A stretch of DNA of 64,000 nt. Origin: Amycolatopsis cihanbeyliensis. Lineage in GTDB: Bacteria > Actinomycetota > Actinomycetes > Mycobacteriales > Pseudonocardiaceae. The stretch is from positions 620,001-684,000 of the forward strand of contig NZ_VFML01000002.1 of the NCBI RefSeq assembly GCF_006715045.1. Reading direction: 5' to 3'. The position numbers were made by a program, and so were the translations under genes. A model generated the notes under the pieces. That model searched no databases and was not told where the DNA came from. It was given only the letters and a program-made list of their open reading frames with translations. Each line of letters starts with the position of its first letter. Within the stretch, counting starts at the first letter, position 1. Below, piece after piece: positions 21,800 through 30,242 of this stretch.

Positions 21800-21991
21800 C
21801 CGAATGTGTGTTCGAAACGACCGGGGTGGCCGGTGGGGTGGGGAGTGTCGTTCCGTGGGGTGCTGGCGCTGGTGAACAGGCCTGCCCGGGGTGATCCGTG
21901 GAGCGCCAGTACCTCACGGCGTGCCGAAGGCGTGCCCGAGACCCAACCCCGAGCTGCCCCGCCACCCGCATCCACCCATCCCTTCCCCGCG

Positions 21992-22138
21992 AACGGCAAA
22001 CTCGCCTACGCCAACAGCAAACTCGGTTACATGAATGGCCAACACGGTTACATGAGCAGCAAACACGCGCGCGTGGGGAGCAAACTCGCGTATACGAATG
22101 GCCAACGCGTGCGCGTGGGGAGCAAACACGGTGGGTCA
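21992..22138 (-). repeat. 21-bp tandem repeat array after the gamma-CA-like gene
   Basis: Seven degenerate 21-bp units at 21992, 22013, 22034, 22055, 22076, 22097 and 22118. Plus-strand units alternate between forms such as AACAGCAAACTCGGTTACATG (21 bases; shown as AACAGCAAACT + CGGTTACATG) and AATGGCCAAC + ACGGTTACATG. The last unit includes the stop codon of the upstream minus-strand gene (22136-22138). On the minus strand the array is open in that gene's frame and would encode heptads of the form (F/L)A-x-(H/R)-(A/V)-x-x. The rest of this 336-bp spacer (21800-21991) has no gene or repeat that I can see. Confidence 0.85.
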
Positions 22139-22741
22139 GGTGAGGGGGCGATCGTTGCGGTGGCGATCGAGAGCGCGGCCGTAGCGGCGGGAGACTTCGG
22201 GCATGCTGGTCTCCCCCTCGCCTGGGCGGTCCAGACCGAACACGTAACCGGGGAAGTCCAGTTCTCGCTGCACCTCCCAGATGCGCTCGTGCTCCTCCGG
22301 CGCGAGTACCTGCGCGGGATTGCCCACCGCGACCCAGTTTATCGGCACCGTGGTATCCGCGGAGAGCACCGTACGCAGGTGCACCACGGCGTTGATCCGG
22401 ACCTCCGAGCGCGGGCCGATCTCGGCGCCGTTGAACACCCGACTCCCGGAAGCCAGGAACACGTCGTCGGCCACCGTGCACCCGGTGAGGTAAGCACCGG
22501 GACCGACGAGTACATGTCGCCCCAGCCGCAACACATCCCGTGGCGTACCGCGTAGCACCGCGTTCTCCATCACGATGCATCCCTCGCCGAGTTCCACCGG
22601 CCCGCCCTCGGCGGTCAGCACCGCACCGAACAGTATTCGGCAGTGCGGACCGACCACGACCTTGCCGGCCAGTGTCGCGTTCGGAGCGACATACGCGGTC
22701 GGGTGTACCTCGGGAACCTCGTTGCGATGTTCGAGCAGCAT
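22136..22741 (-). CDS. Gamma-carbonic-anhydrase-like left-handed beta-helix protein, zinc ligands lost
   Basis: A 201-residue hexapeptide-repeat protein with the beta-helix pattern of the gamma-CA/PaaY/YrdA group (VHPTAYVAPNATLAGKVVVG, then repeating [IV]G-xx-[AVS] turns). In active members three histidines bind zinc, in the contexts VIH, GH and LHGC. Here these read AVLRGT, VGPGAY and LTGC, so all three are replaced, and I infer no zinc and no carbonic anhydrase activity. It may be an acyltransferase-like or scaffold protein. It lies 5 bp after the M14 carboxypeptidase gene and is probably co-transcribed. The C-terminus is charged (RRYGRALDRHRNDRPLT). Confidence 0.8.
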   Translation of the reverse strand: MLLEHRNEVPEVHPTAYVAPNATLAGKVVVGPHCRILFGAVLTAEGGPVELGEGCIVMENAVLRGTPRDVLRLGRHVLVGPGAYLTGCTVADDVFLASGSRVFNGAEIGPRSEVRINAVVHLRTVLSADTTVPINWVAVGNPAQVLAPEEHERIWEVQRELDFPGYVFGLDRPGEGETSMPEVSRRYGRALDRHRNDRPLT

Positions 22742-22746
22742 GCGGT

Positions 22747-25281
22747 TCAGGGTCCCGCCCAGAACACCGCACGGGCAACCTGGGCGTACAAACCCTTCGG
22801 ATGGCCACGGAACAATGGCTCGGTGCCGAACAGGACCGTGCGCGCGCCGCCCTCCGCGGTACCGGAGACCACCGCCGCCGATCCGGCTGCCTGTTCCGGG
22901 CCCCGACCCTGGTCCGAGCCGAGCCAGTGACCCGCCACCAACGGATCGCCCTCCGCGTAACGCTGTTCGACACGCACACCGGCACCGAGATCAGTGAACC
23001 AGTACGGGGAGTACACAAAGGAATGAGCGGGCGATCCGGAACCGACCGGCCCGGCGGATCCGGTCATGGCGACGACCCCGTTCGCGCTGCCGGTTCCGGC
23101 GACCGCCCGCACCGCGAGCAAGCCGGCCGCCTCGTTGAACGCCGCCCCGGTACTGCCGCGGGCGACCACACCGCCGCCCGCGGCGAGGAAACCGTCCACT
23201 TCGGCCTTCGCTCGTTCGTTCAGCCGGCGGTAGTCCAGCCCTGCCGAGACGAACAGCGTGTCCACTCCGCTCAGGTCGAAGCCGCCGTCGAGCACCTCGG
23301 TGGACACCGGTCGCACCTGGAAACCCAACTCGCGCAACACCGCGAGTTCGTCGGCGGCCACCGCCGCGGCGAGTACCGGCGTACGCAACAGCGGACCACG
23401 CTCCCCCGCGGGCGCGGCCCGGAAGCGCACACCGAACTCCTCGGCGGCCTCGCGCGCGGCCACCCGTGCCGCGGCCGGTATGATCACCGTGCCCTCGCGA
23501 CCGCGGTACGCCTCGAGTCCCTTGCCCAGCAAGTAGTTCAGTGCTCGTACATCCGCACCGTCGGTAAGGCTGAGCGCGAGGTCCCGGCCCGGCGCCGCGT
23601 CGATCCCGCCAGTCGGAGCCGCGGCCGACACCGGCTTCGTCCACACGCGCGGCTTCTCCTCGGCCACGACGTGTACCGAGGCACCCCACAACAACCGGTG
23701 ACTCCAGCCGGAGATGTCGTACATTCTCGGCACGTCAGCGGAGATGTCCTTGCCCGCGCCGAGCATCACGTTGGCGAGCCCGCGCTTCGCCTGATGCATG
23801 TCCACAAGGTACGAGCCGGCCGGGTAACGTTTCCCGGCCAACCGGAAGGGCCGCTGCGCGCGCTCGACCCGGATATCGTTGGCCACCAGATGATTCACCA
23901 GCCGGGCGGCGGCAGGCGCCGAGCGCTGCCCACTGCCCGCCGGGATGACGTAGGCACGCGGGAACTCCACGGAGTACCGGTCCTCCGGCCCGAAGCCGGG
24001 CACGAAGCCGTCCGGGATCTCCGGCTGTGACTCGCCGGCGTGGCCACGGCGGAACTGCTCGATCTGGTCGGCGACCAGATCGCCACGATTGGTCTCGGCG
24101 TACTCGACACCGGCCCGGATGGTCGCCGCGGCCACGTCGGTGTTGATGCTCGACCGGCGTCGCAGCTCCTCGACCGGCAGTTCCTCGTAGGCGTCCCGGT
24201 TCACCCGCAACGGGATCTCCACGGTGTGCCCGACCGCACCGTGATAGATCGCGTACATCGGGGTGAAGATCGGTGGCCAGTCGTCCCAGTCGCCGGGCGC
24301 GTAGTCACGGAACGGGATATCCGCCCGTGCCGTCTCCGGGTGACCGAGCTCGCCGATCGCCTTCTCCATCCCCAGCGCGTTGGCGTAGGCGTGCTTGATG
24401 TAGAGGTCGTACTCGTAGTTCTGGCCGTGCGGTGGGGTACCGGGCTCGATCAGCGTGGTGCCGGTGTAGCCGTGCTCGTCCAGCATCAGCAGCGGCTGCG
24501 TGCGGATCGCCACGTCCCGCATGGCCCTGGACTCCGGCTGGGTCCCGGTGATGTGGTCCCGGTTGATGTCGAACCCGGCCGCGTTCGTCCTGGTTCCGGC
24601 CACCCGGCCGTCCGGGTTGTTGGTGACGGTGAAGTAGATCCTGGTCCGTTCCAGCAGCCGCCTCGTCGCGTGGTCCGAGCTGGTGGCCAGGTCCTCGATC
24701 ACGCGCAGCGCGCCGTCGGTGCCCTCCCACTCGTCCCCGTGGATGTTCGCGTTGATCCAGACCGGGGCCTTGTAGGCATGCCGCAGCCACGGGCTGCGTG
24801 CGGCCAGTCTCGGATTGTTCTCGATGAGCTCCCGCCAGTGCCGCTGCAACCGTGTCTCGAACGGCCGCTCGGGTGCGGTCACCGTCACCAGATAGATGTC
24901 CCTGCCGAGGGTGGACTGCCCGATCACCTCGGCCGACACCCGGTCACTGCGTGCCTGCAGCTCGTTCAGCTCCGGCGCGATCGCGTGGTACGGCGTCAGC
25001 CCGAGCTTGATCGACTTGTCCGCCGGGTCCTCAGGGAACACGCGCAGCTCGGTCCGCCGGGGGTAGCCACGCCAGTCGCCGTGGCGGTGGCTCTCGCCCG
25101 CCGCCGCGGCCAGCGCACGCGGCGGCGGATCGGTGGCGGCGACCGCGTTGCGTTCCGGCCCGTTGGCCCGCTCGCGATGGGGGCGGTCAGCGTCATCGGC
25201 CTGTACCGGCAGCGCCAGTGCGGGCAGGATCAACAGCAGCGCCAGCAGCACGAGCAGGCGGCGGACCGGACGGACGAACAC
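22747..25281 (-). CDS. Secreted M14-family zinc carboxypeptidase
   Basis: An exported metallocarboxypeptidase of 844 residues. A signal peptide (LLVLLALLLILPALALPVQA) is followed by the M14 domain: zinc ligands His181 and Glu184 in ANIHGDEWEGTDG, the substrate Arg/Asn region TNNPDGRV, FDINRDH, and HTVEIPL with the catalytic Glu. The C-terminal 350 residues form a second domain, with LFVSAGLDYRRL and AGGGVVARGSTG, resembling the flavodoxin-like/GATase region found in large actinobacterial M14 enzymes. It should remove C-terminal residues from extracellular peptides or wall peptides. It is followed closely by the gamma-CA-like gene and preceded on the same strand by the MFS genes 76 bp away. 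Confidence 0.9.
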   Translation of the reverse strand: MFVRPVRRLLVLLALLLILPALALPVQADDADRPHRERANGPERNAVAATDPPPRALAAAAGESHRHGDWRGYPRRTELRVFPEDPADKSIKLGLTPYHAIAPELNELQARSDRVSAEVIGQSTLGRDIYLVTVTAPERPFETRLQRHWRELIENNPRLAARSPWLRHAYKAPVWINANIHGDEWEGTDGALRVIEDLATSSDHATRRLLERTRIYFTVTNNPDGRVAGTRTNAAGFDINRDHITGTQPESRAMRDVAIRTQPLLMLDEHGYTGTTLIEPGTPPHGQNYEYDLYIKHAYANALGMEKAIGELGHPETARADIPFRDYAPGDWDDWPPIFTPMYAIYHGAVGHTVEIPLRVNRDAYEELPVEELRRRSSINTDVAAATIRAGVEYAETNRGDLVADQIEQFRRGHAGESQPEIPDGFVPGFGPEDRYSVEFPRAYVIPAGSGQRSAPAAARLVNHLVANDIRVERAQRPFRLAGKRYPAGSYLVDMHQAKRGLANVMLGAGKDISADVPRMYDISGWSHRLLWGASVHVVAEEKPRVWTKPVSAAAPTGGIDAAPGRDLALSLTDGADVRALNYLLGKGLEAYRGREGTVIIPAAARVAAREAAEEFGVRFRAAPAGERGPLLRTPVLAAAVAADELAVLRELGFQVRPVSTEVLDGGFDLSGVDTLFVSAGLDYRRLNERAKAEVDGFLAAGGGVVARGSTGAAFNEAAGLLAVRAVAGTGSANGVVAMTGSAGPVGSGSPAHSFVYSPYWFTDLGAGVRVEQRYAEGDPLVAGHWLGSDQGRGPEQAAGSAAVVSGTAEGGARTVLFGTEPLFRGHPKGLYAQVARAVFWAGP

Positions 25282-25357
25282 CCCAGACCTCCCTCAGCCG
25301 GAAGAAGTCCGACAAGTGTTTCGTCCTGCTAAGGAGTTGGCAAGAGGTATCCCGGAG

Positions 25358-25480
25358 TCAGCCGCCGAACAGCTGGATCGCCTTGCGCACCAGCTCGGCG
25401 AGGCCGTATGCGAACGGCACCCCTACCCAGCACCAGGCCAGCACCATCAGCACCGGCCTGCGCGTCTCCCGCTCGGTCAT
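25358..25480 (-). CDS. MFS transporter small subunit (40 residues)
   Basis: A 40-residue gene too short for routine calling. Its ATG (25480) shares one base with the stop codon of the MFS gene (TGATG), so it is translationally coupled to it. The peptide starts MTERETRRPV, has one membrane span around LMVLAWCWVGVPFAYGLAEL, and ends RKAIQLFGG. This layout (basic N-terminus, one span, short tail, directly behind an OFA-family antiporter) is what is annotated in actinobacteria as an MFS small subunit. It is presumably a membrane partner of the antiporter; its exact function is unknown. Confidence 0.85.
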   Translation of the reverse strand: MTERETRRPVLMVLAWCWVGVPFAYGLAELVRKAIQLFGG

Positions 25481-26844
25481 CACGCCTCCCGTACGGCCGG
25501 CTCGCCCTGCTGGCCCGGCACTGGTTCATGGTGTTTCGGATGGACCGGCCGCACCAGCTCGTTGGCCAGGAACGCCACCACGAGCAGGGCGATCATCACG
25601 TAGAACGAGGTGGCGTACAGGGCGGGCCCGTCGAGCCCCTCGGCGGCACGCGCGTCCGCGATGGCGTTCACGATCAGCGGCCCCAGCACCCCGGCCGTCG
25701 ACCAGGCGGTGAGCAACCTGCCGTGGATGGCACCGACCTGGTAGGTGCCGAAGAGGTCCTTCAGGTACGCGGGAACGGTCGCGAACCCACCGCCGTAGAA
25801 GGACAGGATCACCAACGCGCTGGCGATCACCACCAGCTTCGACGAGTTGCCGGTGAGCGCGATCGTCAGGTACAGCAGCGCACCGACACCGAGATAGATC
25901 CGGTAGATGTTCTTGCGGCCCACCAGATCCGATGTGGACGACCAGACGAAACGGCCGAGCATGTTGGTCAGGGACAGCAACGCGACGAAACCGGCAGCGG
26001 CCGCGGCCCCGACCGGGGCGCTGGTTTCCGCGAAGAAGTCGGTGATCATCGGGGCGGCCTTCTCCAGGATGCCGATCCCGGCGGTCACGTTGAAGCACAG
26101 CACGATCCACAGGCACCAGAACTGCGGAGTCCGGACCGCTTGGGACGCGGACACGTTGGCCGTGGTGATCATGGACTTCCCGCTGTGCGGCTTCGGCGAC
26201 CCGCCGGCAGGCCGCCAGCCCTCCGGCGGTACCCGCACGAGCAGTACGCCGGCCGACATGAACACCGCGTACACCACCCCGTGCACGGCGAAGCTGGCCG
26301 CGATGCCCCCGGTTGTGCTGCCGAAGGAGCTCAGCATCTGGCTGGACCAGGGGGAGGCGATCAGGGCCCCACCGCCGAAGCCCATGATGGCGATCCCGGT
26401 CGCCATCCCCGGTCGGTCCGGGAACCACTTGATCAGCGTGGAGACCGGCGAGATGTAGCCGATCCCGAGCCCGATGCCGCCGATGAAGCCGTAGCCCAGC
26501 ACCACCAGCCAGTACTGCGCGGTCGCCGCGCCGAGCGCGGAGACGAGGAAACCGGAGGAGAAGCAGGTCATCGCGACGAACATCGCCCAGCGCGGACCCT
26601 TGCGCTCCACCAGCGTGCCACCGAAAGCCGCGGACAACCCGAGCATCACTATCCCTACCGTGAACGGCAGCGCGCTCTGGGTTCCGGACAGGCCGAGGGA
26701 CTCCTCCAGCGGCGGTTTGAACACGCTCCAGGCGTAGACCTGGCCGATCGCGAGGTGAACCGAGAGCGCCGCCGGCGGAATCAGCCACCGGCTCCAGCCC
26801 GCGGGGGCAACGCTGCGCGACCGGTCCAGGAAGCTGACGGCCAT
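25480..26844 (-). CDS. OFA-family MFS transporter (oxalate/formate antiporter type)
   Basis: A 454-residue 12-helix major facilitator. It begins with the OFA-type segment WLIPPAALSVHLAIGQVYAW and SVFKPPLEESLGL, followed by GGIGLGIGYISPVSTLIKWF and PDRPGMATGIAIMGFGGGAL, the conserved signatures of the oxalate:formate antiporter family. Substrates are likely small carboxylates such as formate or oxalate, by family. Co-location with fdhD (divergent, 146 bp away) and an FdhF-type molybdoenzyme supports formate. It is coupled to the 40-residue partner gene. A GntR-like half-palindrome sits in the promoter region. Confidence 0.92.
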   Translation of the reverse strand: MAVSFLDRSRSVAPAGWSRWLIPPAALSVHLAIGQVYAWSVFKPPLEESLGLSGTQSALPFTVGIVMLGLSAAFGGTLVERKGPRWAMFVAMTCFSSGFLVSALGAATAQYWLVVLGYGFIGGIGLGIGYISPVSTLIKWFPDRPGMATGIAIMGFGGGALIASPWSSQMLSSFGSTTGGIAASFAVHGVVYAVFMSAGVLLVRVPPEGWRPAGGSPKPHSGKSMITTANVSASQAVRTPQFWCLWIVLCFNVTAGIGILEKAAPMITDFFAETSAPVGAAAAAGFVALLSLTNMLGRFVWSSTSDLVGRKNIYRIYLGVGALLYLTIALTGNSSKLVVIASALVILSFYGGGFATVPAYLKDLFGTYQVGAIHGRLLTAWSTAGVLGPLIVNAIADARAAEGLDGPALYATSFYVMIALLVVAFLANELVRPVHPKHHEPVPGQQGEPAVREA

Positions 26845-26906
26845 CGGGCACCTCCGTACGCTGGAAGAGTCCAGGAGAGTCGTGAAGTTGCTGAAGGTGC
26901 ACTATA

Positions 26907-26916
26907 TTGTCTACAC
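26907..26916. promoter_or_regulatory. Possible operator in the OFA/fdhD divergent spacer
   Basis: TTGTCTACAC is a near-palindrome in the AT-richest part of the 146-bp spacer between the divergent MFS and fdhD genes (CTATATTGTC precedes it). The form recalls GntR/FCD-type operators (TTGT-ACAA). No regulator gene is adjacent, so this is only a candidate site. Confidence 0.3.
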
Positions 26917-26990
26917 CATACAGCGACCCAGTCGACACCCGAGACGATTCGGGACGAACCTCCAACGTTTCGAGACAGGGGTGAGGATCC

Positions 26991-27821
26991 ATGGGCCGGG
27001 TCATCGTGCGTCGACCGGTGCGGATGCTGTCCGCGTCCGGGCAGCGACACCGCCCGGACGCGCTGGCCGCGGAAGAGCCGTTGGAGCTTCGGGTCGGCGG
27101 CCGGTCCCTCGCCGTCACCATGCGCACCCCCGGTAACGACGTGGAACTGGCACACGGGTTCCTGCTGTCCGAAGGCGTACTCGGCGACCGGGAGGACGTC
27201 GCCACGGCCCGGTACTGCGACTCGGTGGACGAGACCGGCCGCAACACCTACAACGTGCTGGACCTGGCTCTGGCCGCCGGGGTGGCACCGCCGGAACTCG
27301 GCGTGGAGCGCAACTTCTACACCACGTCCTCGTGCGGGGTGTGTGGGAAGGCGGCACTGGACGCGGTCCGGCTGAAGACGCGCTTCAGCCCGGCGGGTAC
27401 GCCCTTCCCGGTGAGCACGAGCATGCTGGCCACCCTGCCGGACGCGTTGCGCGAGCGGCAGCGGGTGTTCGCCGCCACCGGCGGCCTGCACGCGGCCGCG
27501 CTGTTCGCCGCGGACGGTTCGCTACTGGCCGTACGGGAGGACGTGGGCAGGCACAACGCCGTGGACAAAGTACTCGGCTGGGCGCTGCTGGAGGGCAGGG
27601 TGCCGCTGGGCGCCGCGGGGTTGCTGGTATCCGGGCGCGCCTCCTTCGAGCTGGTGCAGAAGGCGGCGATGGCGGGGCTTCCGCTGCTCGCCGCGGTGTC
27701 CGCTCCCTCCTCGCTCGCCGTCGAGCTCGCCGAGGAGAACGGCATGACCCTGGTCGGCTTCCTGCGCGGCGACACGATGAATCTCTACACCGGGGAACAC
27801 CGGCTGACCGACCTCGCCTGA
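26991..27821 (+). CDS. fdhD: Formate dehydrogenase accessory sulfurtransferase
   Basis: FdhD carries sulfur from a cysteine desulfurase to the bis-MGD cofactor of formate-dehydrogenase-type enzymes, without which they are inactive. The 276-residue protein has the paired catalytic cysteines Cys115 and Cys118 in SSCGVCGK, preceded by the conserved ERNFYTT, and later [13 protein letters not shown] and [16 protein letters not shown], all hallmarks of FdhD. Start at ATG 26991 with GTGAGG about 7 bases upstream. It is divergent from the OFA antiporter. The only visible client in this window is the FdhF/YdeP-type enzyme at 17453-19759. Confidence 0.97.
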   Translation: MGRVIVRRPVRMLSASGQRHRPDALAAEEPLELRVGGRSLAVTMRTPGNDVELAHGFLLSEGVLGDREDVATARYCDSVDETGRNTYNVLDLALAAGVAPPELGVERNFYTTSSCGVCGKAALDAVRLKTRFSPAGTPFPVSTSMLATLPDALRERQRVFAATGGLHAAALFAADGSLLAVREDVGRHNAVDKVLGWALLEGRVPLGAAGLLVSGRASFELVQKAAMAGLPLLAAVSAPSSLAVELAEENGMTLVGFLRGDTMNLYTGEHRLTDLA

Positions 27822-27913
27822 TCGGGCGAGCGGCGGCGGGCGGGGCGAGTTTCCGCCTAGACTCGGGAGTTGGACCAGCCGGTTGGCACGGCGTGCGCAG
27901 CGGGACGGTGACT

Positions 27914-28852
27914 ATGCGGCGGGGAACGGAGCAGGACTCACCTGGCGGCAGACCCGGCCGCCGGCACAGCAGGCGGTCGGTGGTGATCGCGGGCGCCTCG
28001 GGGCTCGCGGTGGCCGGCCTGGCGTTCGGGGCGGGAGCCGGGAAGGTGCCGTTCAGCCCGGCCCTGCATCGTTCGCTCGGTGCCGCCTCCTCCCCGAGCC
28101 GCCGAATGGGCTTCAGCCGGACCGAGCGAGTGTTCTCCTCCGCTCGTGGCCGCACGATCGACCTGGTCACCATCCTGCCGACGAAGTCCCCTCCCCCGGG
28201 CCTGCCCATGTGCGTGCTGCTGCACGGGCTGCACGGCAGCGCTCGCACGGCCGATCCGACCGGCCTGGTCGAGCGGCTCGGCAACGACGTCGCGCGCGGC
28301 GCGGTGCCGCCGTTCGGCTTCGTCGCGGTGGACGGTGGGAACAGCTACTGGCACGAGCGTCTGCCCGGCGACGATCCGATGGCGATGCTGCTGGATGAAC
28401 TGCCCGGCTGGCTCCGGGAGCGCGGCCTCGGCGACCCCACGGGCACCCCCTTCGCCTGCGCCGGGATGTCCATGGGCGGGTTCGGCGCGCTGCTGTACGC
28501 GCGCAGGCGGGCCGAGCGGGGCCGCCCGCCCGCGGCCATCGGCACGCTGGCGCCCGCGCTGATCACCTCCTGGGCGGAGATGCGCAAGCGGGACGCCTTC
28601 CGGGACGCCACGGCCTGGGCAAGCCTGGATCCGCTGCGCAACCTTGCCGCCATCCGGGGGATTCACACCGCCGTCTGGTGCGGAACCGAGGACAAGTTCA
28701 TCTCCGGGGTGCGCCGGTTCATCGCCAGGGCCGATCCCGTGCTCGCCTACACCGCCCGCGGCAGGCACGGCGACACGTTCAACCGCACGGTGGTGCACAG
28801 TATGGTCGGCTTCCTCGGCAAGCACGCACCCACCGCTCACAACCGCAGGTAG
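27914..28852 (+). CDS. Tat-exported esterase (antigen-85/esterase D-like alpha/beta hydrolase)
   Basis: A 312-residue alpha/beta hydrolase of the putative-esterase group. The N-terminus has a twin-arginine signal (HSRRSVVIAG, then a hydrophobic stretch ASGLAVAGLAFGAGAG), so it is probably exported folded. The nucleophile Ser186 is in GMSMGGFGA, the acid is likely the Asp in CGTEDKF, and the His in HGDTFNRTVVHSM completes the triad. VLLHGLHGS gives the oxyanion hole. The start was set at ATG 27914 although the frame is open much further upstream (that part overlaps fdhD). It overlaps the convergent sensor gene by 16 bp. Confidence 0.82.
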   Translation: MRRGTEQDSPGGRPGRRHSRRSVVIAGASGLAVAGLAFGAGAGKVPFSPALHRSLGAASSPSRRMGFSRTERVFSSARGRTIDLVTILPTKSPPPGLPMCVLLHGLHGSARTADPTGLVERLGNDVARGAVPPFGFVAVDGGNSYWHERLPGDDPMAMLLDELPGWLRERGLGDPTGTPFACAGMSMGGFGALLYARRRAERGRPPAAIGTLAPALITSWAEMRKRDAFRDATAWASLDPLRNLAAIRGIHTAVWCGTEDKFISGVRRFIARADPVLAYTARGRHGDTFNRTVVHSMVGFLGKHAPTAHNRR

Positions 28853-29751
28853 GTCCGGATCGTGGTGCCGTACTCGTCCCCGTACGTCCGCACCAGGTCG
28901 GCCACCTGGTTGACCATGAGCAACCCCCTGCCCCCGACCTGCCGGGGCGGCACCGGCCTGCGTCCGGCCAGCGGATCCCCGATCCGGCCGCCGTCGCTGA
29001 CCTCACAGACGAGATGTCCCCGCTCCCGCCACAGCCGCAGCACGCCCCCACCGGAGCCGTGCACGATGCTGTTCGCGCTCAGTTCGGCCACCGCGAGGGC
29101 AAGGTCGTCCAGCCGGGCGGCGGCCAGACCGAGCCGCTGGGCGTGGTCCATGGCGAAATGCCGGACCGCGCTCAGCCCCCCGGCCTCGAACTGCAGGGTC
29201 ACCGCCTCCGGCGCGGCGGGCAGCGGCTGGTTGCAGGCGGCGAGCACGCGCTCCGGGGCGTAGCGGCGGCTGGGTCGGTACCCGGCGGAGTCGACCAGCA
29301 GCGGATGAGTCGCGCGGGCATCGGCGACCACGGAAGGAGCCAGCCGCTCGCTGTCGTAGGGGCACAGGATGGTCGCGGCCCGGTCCCGGAACGCCAGGTT
29401 GATCAGCGCCTCGTGCTGCAGGCATGCCGGGTACTCGCGCTCGGTGCGGCCCGGCCAGATCGGCTCACCGATGATCCGCACCCTGCCGGCGTGCGCGTTG
29501 GCGAAGGCGAACAGCACCCCCGGGATGATCCGGCCCGGATTGCGGCCCGCCTCCGCCATGTCGATGAACTCGACGGAGCCGGCCAGCGGCCCCAGGTCAG
29601 CGACGATGAGCTCCAGGTTCGGCGGCGGGACGGCCACGGCGACCGGTTCCTCCTCGGCCAACCCGTCGAGAACGAACGGCACGGTCCCGGCCAAATACTC
29701 GTCCGCACCCCGGTAGAACAACGCGGGATGGCGTAACGGCGTTCGGTGCAC
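28837..29751 (-). CDS. MEDS-domain sensor with an anti-sigma-factor-type ATPase domain
   Basis: A 304-residue protein. The N-terminal part (HPALFYRGADEYLAGTVPFVLDGL, shortened here to HPALFYRGADEYL) is a MEDS-type sensory domain (DcmR-like). The C-terminal 130 residues are a GHKL/HATPase_c domain of the RsbW type: N-box LAVAELSANSIVHGS, G1 VSDGG, and G2 GGRGLLMVNQVAD. It has no phospho-acceptor His, so it is more like an anti-sigma or signalling ATPase than a classical histidine kinase. Such proteins are abundant in Streptomyces and Pseudonocardiaceae. No partner sigma factor or anti-anti-sigma factor is adjacent. Confidence 0.83.
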   Translation of the reverse strand: MHRTPLRHPALFYRGADEYLAGTVPFVLDGLAEEEPVAVAVPPPNLELIVADLGPLAGSVEFIDMAEAGRNPGRIIPGVLFAFANAHAGRVRIIGEPIWPGRTEREYPACLQHEALINLAFRDRAATILCPYDSERLAPSVVADARATHPLLVDSAGYRPSRRYAPERVLAACNQPLPAAPEAVTLQFEAGGLSAVRHFAMDHAQRLGLAAARLDDLALAVAELSANSIVHGSGGGVLRLWRERGHLVCEVSDGGRIGDPLAGRRPVPPRQVGGRGLLMVNQVADLVRTYGDEYGTTIRTYLRL

Positions 29752-29878
29752 GCGCCCGTCACCTCGGCATTCTCTCCGATCGAGGTTGCGGGGATTACCC
29801 GCGGCCGGAACGGAGCAAACCTGGTTCGGCTGGTTTCTCGTCGTCCGACTTTACCCGTCACAAGGGAGGAACAGCAGG

Positions 29879-30211
29879 TCAGCCCAGCCAGCGTCCGACG
29901 ACTCCGATCAGCCAGAAGCCCACCGCGATCCCACCGAGCAGGATCACGGTCCAGGCCAGGCGCGGCTTGCGTGTGGTGGCGCCGCGTACCCGCCACTGGG
30001 CATAGCCGGCCAGCCCCAGCAGGGGCAGGGGCAACAGCGGGAGTGGGGAGAGCCGGGTGATCGAGGCGACCAGGCATACGGCGACCAGCACCCCGATGGC
30101 CACGGCGACCACCTGGTGCAGCACCGGATGCCGCAGCCACAGCACGGTCACCAGACGTTGGGTCAGCTCGCTGATACCACGAACCTCCGGCTCCCGTTCC
30201 CGTGGACTCAC
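29879..30211 (-). CDS. Small membrane protein of unknown function
   Basis: A 110-residue protein with three predicted hydrophobic helices (VVAVAIGVLVAVCLVASI, PLPLLPLPLLGLAGYAQW, AWTVILLGGIAVGFWLIGVV) after a charged N-terminus (MSPREREPEVRG). I recognise no family. The GC-rich codon pattern agrees with its neighbours, so I think it is a real gene. It lies 31 bp upstream of the clpX gene on the same strand, but no function in proteolysis can be inferred. Confidence 0.6.
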   Translation of the reverse strand: MSPREREPEVRGISELTQRLVTVLWLRHPVLHQVVAVAIGVLVAVCLVASITRLSPLPLLPLPLLGLAGYAQWRVRGATTRKPRLAWTVILLGGIAVGFWLIGVVGRWLG

Positions 30212-30242
30212 CTATCGGCACCCCGGCATGCGGGTACGGAGA

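Noticed and set aside
24040..25332. 430-codon plus-strand ORF opposite the M14 peptidase
   Set aside because: Shadow frame without motifs; the minus strand has the zinc-site motif and signal peptide.
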